Source: DATKKM01 sp036741795 (GTDB taxonomy: Bacteria; Chloroflexota; Dehalococcoidia; SM23-28-2; RBG-16-64-32). Taken from it: a DNA stretch of 7,770 nucleotides. The stretch spans positions 1 to 7,770 of the forward strand of contig DAINRO010000081.1 in assembly GCA_036741795.1 (NCBI GenBank), in the 5' to 3' direction. Numbering within the stretch: the first letter of the stretch is position 1; each line of letters begins with the position of its first letter. A program made the translations under genes and the position numbers. The notes beneath the pieces were generated by a model. That model saw only the letters and a list, made by a program, of their open reading frames with translations. It did not search any database and was not told the DNA's origin. Of this stretch, positions 1 to 5,500 are shown one piece after another.

Positions 1-1934
1 CCGCGCAGTTCGGAAAGTGCCACGAAGTGCCGGTCTGGCAGACCAGCCCGATGGGCCCGTTCGAAAACTGGCCCAGCGGCGGCGGCGGCTTCGAGTACTT
101 TTACGGCTTCATCGGCGGCGAGACCAACCAGTACGCGCCGGCCATCTACAACGGCACGGTGCCTGTAGAGCCGGACCGAACGCCCGAGGAAGGCTACCAC
201 TTCACGGAGGATATGACGGACAAAGCGATCGACTGGGTGCGCCAGCAGAAGGCGTTGATGCCGGATAAGCCGTTCTTCGTCTACTTTGCTCCCGGGGCAA
301 CGCACGCGCCGCACCACGTGGGACCGGAGTGGTCCGACAAGTACAAGGGCAAGTTCGACCAAGGGTGGGACAAGCTGCGCGAAGAGACGTTTGCTCGCCA
401 AAAGCAGCTCGGCGTCATACCGCAGGATGCGGAACTCACCCCTCGCCACGACGAGATCCCAGCCTGGGACGACATGCCCGCCGCTCTAAAGCCAGTACTG
501 GCGCGACAAATGGAGGTGTTTGCAGGGTTCCTCGAGCACACGGATCACCACATCGGCCGCCTCACGGACGCGCTGCAGGACCTGGGAGTCCTCGAAGACA
601 CCCTGGTCTACTACATCATTGGTGACAACGGCGCGTCCGCAGAGGGTACCGTCAACGGATCGTTCAACGAAATGATGATGCTGAACGGCGCCGCCGCCTT
701 GGAGACAGTGGAGTTCATGGCGTCGAGGATCGACGACTTCGGAACACCCAGGGCGTACAACCACTACGCCGTCGGCTGGGCACACGCCATGAATACTCCC
801 TACCAGTGGACCAAGCAGGTGGCGTCTCACTGGGGAGGCACGCGAAACGGCACGATAGTCCACTGGCCGAACGGCATCAAGGCCAGGGGTGAAATCCGCC
901 AGCAATTCAGCCATGTCATCGATGTTGCAGCGACTGCCCTCGACGCCGCCGGGCTGCCCGAGCCAACGTTCGTGCACGGGGTCCAGCAGCTCCCATACGC
1001 GGGAAAGAGCATGGTGCCCAGCTTCAACGAACCCTCCGCTGCGGAGCACCGCGAGACCCAGTATTTCGAGATGTTCGTCAACCGCGGGATCTACCACAAG
1101 GGGTGGACGGCGGTGACACGGCACAGCACACCGTGGATGATGGTGCCTCAGTTGCCCGCCTTCGACGAAGACGTGTGGGAACTCTACGAACCAGGCGACT
1201 GGACCCAGTCCCGCAACGTCGCAAAGGAGAACCCGCAGAAACTCCACGATCTGCAGCGCCTCTTCTTGATCGAGGCAGCGAAGAACAACGTCCTGCCCCT
1301 CGACGATCGGCGAGTCGAGCGTTTCAACGCGGACCTCGCCGGCCGCCCTCAGCTTGTGCGTGGTAAGTCCCAGGTCCTTTTCGGTGGAATGGGACGCTTG
1401 ACCGAAAATTCGGTGCTCGTCATCAAGAACAAATCTCACTCCGTGACCTCTGAGATCACGGTGCCGGATGGCGGCGCGAGCGGCGTGATCGTGGCGCAAG
1501 GAGGCGCCTTCGGCGGGTGGAGTCTATACGTCCACGACGGCAAGCCTGTCTATTGCTACAACCTCTTCGGCCTCCAACGCTTCAAGATCGCGGGAAATGC
1601 CGCCATCCCTGCCGGGGTGCACCAGGTCCGGATGGAGTTCGCATACGATGGAGGCGGTTTGGCTAAAGGCGGAAACGTAACCCTGTTTGTCGACGGCGCG
1701 AAGGCGGGCGAAGGGCGCGTCGAAGGAACGGAGCCGATGATCTTCTCCGGTGACGAAACCACCGATGTGGGCGGTGACACCGCAACGCCCGTAAGCGACG
1801 ACTACGGCCCGAAGGACAGCAAGTTCAACGGCCGCGTCCACTGGGTCCAGATCGACCTCGACGAGGCGGCCGAGGACCTGGACCACCTGATAACGCCAGA
1901 GGAGCGGCTCAGGGTGGCAATGGCGAGGCAATAG
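1..1934 (+). CDS. Arylsulfatase (sulfatase family, alkaline-phosphatase fold), 5' partial
   Basis: This enzyme hydrolyses sulfate esters. The reading frame is open at the left edge (first full codon at 3), so the true start lies outside; about 643 residues are visible. Missing are the N-terminus, any signal peptide and the Cys-x-Pro-x-Arg formylglycine motif, which in this family lies some 60 residues before the Lys/His pair seen here. Visible active-site motifs are GKCHE (15-26, catalytic Lys and His), THAPHH (300-317), the metal-ligand pair Asp-Asn in GDNGA (621-635), and WTKQVASHWGGTRNG with the sulfate-contacting Lys at 813-815. The text GPFENWP...GFEYFYGFIGGETNQ is characteristic of large bacterial arylsulfatases. 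After the catalytic part (to about 1360) comes a beta-rich C-terminal domain typical of this long subfamily. The stop is followed 38 bases later by the next same-strand gene. Family assignment is very safe; substrate and cellular location cannot be told. Confidence 0.96.
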   Translation, partial: AQFGKCHEVPVWQTSPMGPFENWPSGGGGFEYFYGFIGGETNQYAPAIYNGTVPVEPDRTPEEGYHFTEDMTDKAIDWVRQQKALMPDKPFFVYFAPGATHAPHHVGPEWSDKYKGKFDQGWDKLREETFARQKQLGVIPQDAELTPRHDEIPAWDDMPAALKPVLARQMEVFAGFLEHTDHHIGRLTDALQDLGVLEDTLVYYIIGDNGASAEGTVNGSFNEMMMLNGAAALETVEFMASRIDDFGTPRAYNHYAVGWAHAMNTPYQWTKQVASHWGGTRNGTIVHWPNGIKARGEIRQQFSHVIDVAATALDAAGLPEPTFVHGVQQLPYAGKSMVPSFNEPSAAEHRETQYFEMFVNRGIYHKGWTAVTRHSTPWMMVPQLPAFDEDVWELYEPGDWTQSRNVAKENPQKLHDLQRLFLIEAAKNNVLPLDDRRVERFNADLAGRPQLVRGKSQVLFGGMGRLTENSVLVIKNKSHSVTSEITVPDGGASGVIVAQGGAFGGWSLYVHDGKPVYCYNLFGLQRFKIAGNAAIPAGVHQVRMEFAYDGGGLAKGGNVTLFVDGAKAGEGRVEGTEPMIFSGDETTDVGGDTATPVSDDYGPKDSKFNGRVHWVQIDLDEAAEDLDHLITPEERLRVAMARQ

Positions 1935-1972
1935 GAGAGCAGGACCAGATCGGGATTGAGGAGATTCATCAG

Positions 1973-2338
1973 ATGGACGCACCAGTATTGACGCTATTTC
2001 TGGAGGCAATCGCCTGGATCACCGTCGCTGCATTCTTGTTGATCGCGCTCGCAGTCTTCATTTGGGTGTTCGCCGACATCTTCCGCAGGCGAGATCTCAG
2101 TGGATTGGGAAAGGCAGGATGGGTCCTGCTCATATTCGTCTTGCCACTTATCGGGGGGCTGATCTACCTCTCCACCCGCCCGAGCGGAACTGGTGACGAT
2201 GACCCGGTCATCTCCTGGGCGCCGGCAAAGGGCGCTATGACACCAACCGAAGAGTTGGAGTACGCCCACGGTTTGATGCAGAAGGGGACAATCACACAGG
2301 GCAACTTCGAAGAGATCAAGCGCAACCTCGGGTTCTAG
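1973..2338 (+). CDS. Small membrane protein with PLDc_N-type domain and SHOCT-like C-terminus
   Basis: A 121-residue protein predicted to sit in the cytoplasmic membrane; its function is unknown. Residues about 14-36 and 48-66 form two hydrophobic helices. The linker DIFRRRDLSGLGKAGW and the second helix ending LPLIGGLIYL are the hallmark of the PLDc_N family (named after the N-terminus of some phospholipase D/cardiolipin synthases). No HKD catalytic domain follows, so this is not a phospholipase. After a polar linker (70-89), residues 90-121 resemble the short SHOCT oligomerisation motif: ELEYAHGL, then G-T-IT, then NFEEIKRNLGF. The ATG at 1973 has GAGGAG at 1958-1963, nine bases upstream. 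It lies 38 bases after the sulfatase stop and 19 bases before the next gene, so an operon is likely. It probably acts as a membrane anchor or assembly partner, by inference only. Confidence 0.88.
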   Translation: MDAPVLTLFLEAIAWITVAAFLLIALAVFIWVFADIFRRRDLSGLGKAGWVLLIFVLPLIGGLIYLSTRPSGTGDDDPVISWAPAKGAMTPTEELEYAHGLMQKGTITQGNFEEIKRNLGF

Positions 2339-2357
2339 TAGGGAACCAACGGGATCA

Positions 2358-3035
2358 ATGGTCCCTGCAATCGGTGACATCCTTCCCTTTGCCGTCGGCG
2401 TTGCCCTCAGCCCCGTCCAGATCATCGCGGTGATCATGATCCTGTTCACGCCGCAAGCCCGTACCAACGGGCCCGCCTTCGGAGCCGGGTGGTTGCTCGG
2501 CCTGCTCGTCACCGGAGGCATCGTCATCGCCCTGTCCGACGCCGGCGACGTCTCCTCCGATGACAGCGCTTCGGACCTGGCGAACGCGGTGAAGCTGCTT
2601 CTTGGCATGCTTCTCTTGTTCGGCGCCGCCCGCCAGTGGCAGAACCGCCCGAGCGCGGGCGAAGAGGCCGGTATGCCTTCGTGGATGGCGAGTCTGGACA
2701 CCCTCTCTTTAGGCAAGGCATTCGGCCTCGGGACGCTTTCGTCCACCGTGAATCCCAAGATACTCGCTCTTACGCTGGCGGCCGGAGTCTCAGTTGCCCA
2801 GGCGGGCCTCGACGCGGGAGAGTCGTTTATCGTTCTTGCTGCATACATCGTCCTCGCTTCGGTGACTGTCGTTGGACCCATCCTCTACTCCCTGCTCGGC
2901 GGCGCCTCCGCCGAACGCACGCTGTCCGACTCCAAGGACTGGTTGATGGCAAACAAGGAAGCAGTCACGGCGGTGGTCTTCCTGGTATTCGGTGCCGTTC
3001 TCATCGGCCAGGGCATATGCGGATTGGCAGCCTGA
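2358..3035 (+). CDS. GAP family (SfLAP/Sap-like) six-helix membrane protein
   Basis: A 225-residue polytopic inner-membrane protein resembling the GAP/SfLAP family (PF11139), whose mycobacterial members (Gap, Sap) help move glycopeptidolipid or sulfolipid to the cell surface. It is distantly LysE-like. Hydrophobic segments lie at about 8-30, 38-60, 77-92, 118-145, 154-180 and 200-222. The N-terminal text ALSPVQIIAVIMILFTPQAR followed by N-GPAFGAGWLLG is the family signature, and the second half begins with SSTVNPKILAL, an internal echo of it. The start is an ATG with only a weak GGGA (2351-2354) close upstream, so coupling to the preceding gene 19 bases away is plausible. Co-location with a sulfatase hints at a sulfated or lipidic envelope substrate, but this is inference; the actual substrate is unknown. 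Confidence 0.88.
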   Translation: MVPAIGDILPFAVGVALSPVQIIAVIMILFTPQARTNGPAFGAGWLLGLLVTGGIVIALSDAGDVSSDDSASDLANAVKLLLGMLLLFGAARQWQNRPSAGEEAGMPSWMASLDTLSLGKAFGLGTLSSTVNPKILALTLAAGVSVAQAGLDAGESFIVLAAYIVLASVTVVGPILYSLLGGASAERTLSDSKDWLMANKEAVTAVVFLVFGAVLIGQGICGLAA

Positions 3036-3137
3036 CCCCGGCTCATGCTAGATCTTTACCAAATGCTTGCGACGGACGGTAGTATTCTCGTGCCGGTAAT
3101 GCGAGACTCAACGCAGTAGCCCCATCAAGGAGGACAA
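3036..3137 (+). promoter_or_regulatory. Intergenic leader, possible promoter for the DUF1269-DUF6325-SHOCT trio
   Basis: This is the only gap longer than about 40 bases inside the plus-strand run. It is slightly richer in A/T than the flanking genes. Weak promoter-like elements are TTTACC (3055-3060) and TAGTAT (3080-3085) with 19 bases between them, each matching four of six consensus positions. A small inverted repeat TCTCG/CGAGA (3086-3090 and 3102-3106) lies in what would be the leader. None of these is decisive; the gap size and the strong ribosome site at its end are the main arguments for a separate transcript start. Confidence 0.3.
3127..3133 (+). promoter_or_regulatory. Strong Shine-Dalgarno for the DUF1269 gene
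   Basis: AAGGAGG is a full match to the anti-Shine-Dalgarno core and lies four bases before the ATG at 3138. It fixes that start and suggests high translation. The same heptamer recurs before the SHOCT gene at 4200-4206. Confidence 0.8.
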
Positions 3138-3725
3138 ATGTCTGACGCACCCGTACAGATCCTGATCGCCGCCTTCCAGGACGAGACCGGCGCCGCCGCC
3201 GCCCTGGAGCAGTTGAAGCAGGCCAAAAAAGAGAAGCTCGTCGCGATCAAGGACGCCGCGGTCCTGCGCAAGGACGCCAGCGGCAAGCTCCACGTCAACG
3301 AGATCGGCGACATGACCGGCACCCGTGGCGCTGTAACTGGCGGAGTCGTGGGCGCCGCGCTGGGGATCCTCAGTGGCGGCGCGACGCTTGCCATCACCGG
3401 TATCGGCGCACTCGCCGGCGGTCTCGCCGCCAAACTTCGCGACTCCGGCTTCAACGACGAGAAGCTCAAGACCCTGGGCGCCGGCCTGAAGCCAGAAAGC
3501 TCCGCGATCGTCGCGGTCATCGAGCACACGTGGGTCGCCGACCTCAAGGCTGAGATGGAGAAGGTGGGAGCGCAGGTCGTCACCGAGGCGATCGCCGCTG
3601 ACATCGCCGCAAAGCTCGATGAAGGTATGAACACTGCCTACACGGCTGTTGCCACCGACGACAGCGTCGCCGCCGCCCAAATCGTGACAGACCCAACCCC
3701 GCAGCAGCAGCCGCCCGCCCAATAG
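3138..3725 (+). CDS. DUF1269 family protein with glycine-zipper membrane segment
   Basis: A 195-residue protein matching the DUF1269 pattern; molecular function unknown. Residues 1-57 form a predicted alpha/beta domain (VQILIAAFQDETGAAAALEQL, then VAIKDAAVLRKDASGKLHV). Residues 61-98 are a Gly/Ala-rich hydrophobic stretch with repeated Gly spacing (GAVTGGVVGAALG, then GIGALAGGLAAKL), typical of glycine-zipper segments that pack in or across membranes. Residues 105-165 return to a soluble fold: LKPESSAIVAVIEHTW, then a helix EMEKVGAQVV and a C-terminal helix. The last 15 residues are a Pro/Gln-rich tail. The ATG has a perfect AAGGAGG four bases upstream. It leads a trio with the next gene 22 bases on. 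It is recognisably related to that next gene (shared L-P-SSA motif), which lacks the Gly-rich insert. General stress or envelope roles have been suggested for such proteins; I cannot confirm one here. Confidence 0.9.
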   Translation: MSDAPVQILIAAFQDETGAAAALEQLKQAKKEKLVAIKDAAVLRKDASGKLHVNEIGDMTGTRGAVTGGVVGAALGILSGGATLAITGIGALAGGLAAKLRDSGFNDEKLKTLGAGLKPESSAIVAVIEHTWVADLKAEMEKVGAQVVTEAIAADIAAKLDEGMNTAYTAVATDDSVAAAQIVTDPTPQQQPPAQ

Positions 3726-3747
3726 GGCCCGGTAAACGGAGTAACAC

Positions 3748-4188
3748 GTGCCAGAAATCGGACCAGTCGAATTCATGGCTGTCGCCTTCCCGGGTAACCG
3801 CTTCACCGGCGACATCGCCCCCGCACTCAAGGAGCTCATAGACAACGGAACCATCCGGCTCGTCGATTTTGCCTTCGTCACCAAGGACGAGGACGGCAAC
3901 GTCATGGGCATGGAGGTCGAGGAACTGGACTCGGAGGTCGGCCAGGCGTTCGCCGCCCTGCAATCGGCAGCCGGTGACTTGATCAATGAAGCGGACCTCA
4001 AGGAGGTTGGCCACAGCCTGGAACCGAATTCCTCCGCTGCCATACTCGTGTGGGAGGACGTATGGGCCGGCAAGTTCGCCAACGCCGTCCGAAACGCCGG
4101 TGGCGTCTTGCTTGACCGACAGATCGTCCCGCACGATATAGTCCAGGAAGCGCTGGACTACGCAGCCGGACAGTTGCAGACTAACTAA
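3748..4188 (+). CDS. DUF6325-type (DUF1269-related) soluble protein
   Basis: A 146-residue protein of unknown function with no hydrophobic segment long enough to span a membrane. It begins with GPVEFMAVAFPGNRF and DIAPALKELIDNGTIRLVDFAFVTKDEDGN, matching the DUF6325 style. Residues 88-124 (GHSLEPNSSAAILVWEDVW, then FANAVRNAGGVLL) align by eye with residues 115-148 of the preceding DUF1269 protein (GAGLKPESSAIVAVIEHTW). The two are therefore likely ancient paralogues, this one without the glycine-zipper part. The start is GTG at 3748, supported by CGGAG at 3737-3741 with six bases spacing; no closer in-frame start has a better site. It lies 22 bases after the DUF1269 stop and 28 bases before the SHOCT gene, so co-transcription is likely. 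A partner relationship with its membrane-inserted relative is a reasonable inference. Confidence 0.88.
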   Translation: MPEIGPVEFMAVAFPGNRFTGDIAPALKELIDNGTIRLVDFAFVTKDEDGNVMGMEVEELDSEVGQAFAALQSAAGDLINEADLKEVGHSLEPNSSAAILVWEDVWAGKFANAVRNAGGVLLDRQIVPHDIVQEALDYAAGQLQTN

Positions 4189-4199
4189 TCAGTTACTTC

Positions 4200-4206
4200 A
4201 AGGAGG
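4200..4206 (+). promoter_or_regulatory. Strong Shine-Dalgarno for the SHOCT gene
   Basis: AAGGAGG lies ten bases before the first ATG at 4217 and thirteen before a second ATG at 4220. The spacing favours the first ATG, giving a protein that starts Met-Met-Arg. Confidence 0.75.
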
Positions 4207-4216
4207 AACGACTATC

Positions 4217-4534
4217 ATGATGCGACGAAGAGGACCCGGATTGGCCCGGACAGTAGCACGCACTGCAGTCATCGCCGGCACCGCTTCGGCAGTGTCTGGC
4301 CGCGTACACCACAACCAGCAGCAGAAATACGCAGCTCAGGAGCAGGAACAGTACGATCAGCAGGTGCAAGCAGAGCAAGCCGCCGCCTACCAGCAGCAGC
4401 AAGCAGCCCCTTCCCCCGCAGCCGCTGAGCCCGACTACATGGCCGAGTTGGAGAAGCTAGGCCAGTTGAAGAACCAGGGCATCATCACCGAGGAAGAGTT
4501 CCAGGCGAAGAAGAAGCAGATCCTCGGAATTTAG
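4217..4534 (+). CDS. Small SHOCT-domain protein with basic N-terminus and Gln-rich coil
   Basis: A 105-residue protein of unknown function in three parts. Residues 1-33 are basic and Ala/Gly/Thr-rich (RRRGPGLARTVARTAVIAG, then TASAVSGRVHH), possibly a short amphipathic or membrane-associating segment; hydrophobicity is too low for a sure helix. Residues 34-66 are Gln/Glu/Ala-rich and probably form a coil. Residues 74-105 are a clear SHOCT motif: YMAELEKLGQLKNQGIITEE, then EFQAKKKQILGI, the short C-terminal oligomerisation module found on many unrelated bacterial proteins. It is the last gene of the plus-strand run; its stop is six bases from the stop of the converging CDF gene. The likely role is oligomerising or scaffolding with neighbours, by inference from the domain. 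Confidence 0.9.
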   Translation: MMRRRGPGLARTVARTAVIAGTASAVSGRVHHNQQQKYAAQEQEQYDQQVQAEQAAAYQQQQAAPSPAAAEPDYMAELEKLGQLKNQGIITEEEFQAKKKQILGI

Positions 4535-4540
4535 CCGGGT

Positions 4541-5500
4541 CTAATCCTCGACTGGGTGCTCCGGCTCCGTGTGGATCACCACCACGGATCCCGGCAGCGC
4601 CTGCTGAATATCGTCGCTAATGTGGTCCGCCACTTGGTGCACGTCCTCGATTGTCCGTCCCGGCTCGAACGCCAGGTGCATATCGACGTGCCGCGTTGCC
4701 CCGGCCCGCCGGGTCCGCAGCCGGTGATAGCTCAGGATCTCGTCCTTGTGCAGATCCAGCACGGCCACGATCGCCGCTTGCTCGTCTTCCGGCAGCGCTT
4801 CATCCATTACTTCCGATAGCGCCGACCGCACCAGCCCTACCGCCGTCCACGCCATGTACCCCGCCAGCACCAGCGCCACGATCGCGTCGAATGCGGGCTC
4901 ATCGGTGATCAACACCAGCAGGAGCCCTGCGATGATCGCCCCCGCCTGCACGACGTTCGTAAGCAAGTGCGTCGCCTCCGCTGTCAATGCCATCGACCCT
5001 GAAAGCTCCGCCTCGCGCTTCATCAGCCGGGACATCACCAAGTTCGCCCCAGCCGCGATCACCATCACTGCCAGCCCGATCCCGACATCGATCTCTGGTT
5101 CGTCCCCCAGCAATCGCCGCACGGCCTGCACCGTCACCACGATCCCACCGATCGCGATGATCGCCGCCGCCACGCTGGCGGAAACGGCCTCAACCTTCCC
5201 GTGTCCATATGGGTGCTGCGGGTCCGCTGGCCAGCGAGAGATCCGCACGCTCAGCAGTGCCGCCATGCCACCCACCAGGTCCGCACCGCTATCGACCGCA
5301 TCCGAAAGCACCGCCACACTGTTGCTGGCAATCGCTGCCCCCAACTTCAGCACGAGCAGCCCGGCCGTAACGGCCAGTGAGAGTGCCGCTATGCGAGACG
5401 CCGCAACGGCCGAGTGATCGTGCCCGCCGCGGGAGGCTTCGCCTGGGCCGGGCCCGTCCGGGCCGTGGCCGTAGTTAGCGTGACTTCCGGGCGATGGCAT
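4541..5500 (-). CDS. Cation diffusion facilitator (CDF) family divalent-metal transporter
   Basis: A 319-residue inner-membrane antiporter of the FieF/ZitB family, expected to export Zn(II), Fe(II), Mn(II) or similar in exchange for protons. A His-rich cytosolic N-terminus (GHDHS at 26-30) precedes six helices at about 36-58, 62-84, 105-127, 138-157, 171-199 and 203-226. A C-terminal ferredoxin-like cytosolic domain runs from 236 to 319 (SYHRLRTRRAG, HVDMHLAFEP, VVIHTEPEH). Metal-site residues visible are Asp70 and Asp74 in helix 2 (DSGAD) and the loop motif DPQHPYGHGK (Asp93, His96, His100). In helix 5 the usual HxxxD reads His178-LLT-Asn182. The ATG at 5500 lies inside the transketolase C-subunit gene (26-base overlap) and has only a weak GAAGA upstream, which suggests translational coupling. 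Metal specificity cannot be read with confidence, especially given Asn182. Confidence 0.95.
   Translation of the reverse strand: MPSPGSHANYGHGPDGPGPGEASRGGHDHSAVAASRIAALSLAVTAGLLVLKLGAAIASNSVAVLSDAVDSGADLVGGMAALLSVRISRWPADPQHPYGHGKVEAVSASVAAAIIAIGGIVVTVQAVRRLLGDEPEIDVGIGLAVMVIAAGANLVMSRLMKREAELSGSMALTAEATHLLTNVVQAGAIIAGLLLVLITDEPAFDAIVALVLAGYMAWTAVGLVRSALSEVMDEALPEDEQAAIVAVLDLHKDEILSYHRLRTRRAGATRHVDMHLAFEPGRTIEDVHQVADHISDDIQQALPGSVVVIHTEPEHPVED

Noticed and set aside
15..26. Cys in place of Trp in the sulfatase GK-W-H motif (GKCHE) as a damaged active site
   Set aside because: The catalytic Lys and His are intact, and as I recall GKCHE-type text occurs in this long arylsulfatase subfamily, so it is probably a subfamily variant.
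486..1499. Long minus-strand open frame (337 codons) opposite the sulfatase
   Set aside because: The plus frame carries unmistakable sulfatase motifs throughout. The antisense translation has no recognisable domain and is rich in His, Val and Arg, as expected for a shadow frame in GC-rich DNA.
1973..2338. Phospholipase D or cardiolipin synthase for the PLDc_N gene
   Set aside because: No HKD (HxKxxxxD) motif and no catalytic domain follow; only the two-helix N-terminal module and a SHOCT-like tail are present.
1994..2881. Minus-strand open frame (295 codons) opposite the PLDc_N and GAP genes
   Set aside because: It crosses two real plus-strand genes with clear membrane signatures and ribosome spacing, and shows no domain of its own.
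3086..3106. Inverted repeat TCTCG/CGAGA in the leader of the DUF1269 gene as an operator or riboswitch
   Set aside because: A five-pair stem with an eleven-base loop is expected often by chance, and no known riboswitch core is visible.
3108..4082. Minus-strand open frame (324 codons) opposite the DUF1269 and DUF6325 genes
   Set aside because: It spans two genes with good ribosome sites and mutual homology; its translation is low-complexity Ser/Ala/Gly-rich text.
4567..4587. Hairpin CCGTGTGG/CCACCACGG (one bulged C, ATCA loop) just past the SHOCT stop as a terminator
   Set aside because: No T-run follows on either strand, and it lies in the conserved C-terminal coding part of the CDF gene, so codon content explains it equally well.
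4746..5417. Plus-strand open frame (223 codons) opposite the CDF gene
   Set aside because: The sequence is Ser/Thr/Ala-rich and arises from the complement of a membrane protein gene; the CDF motifs on the minus strand are decisive.
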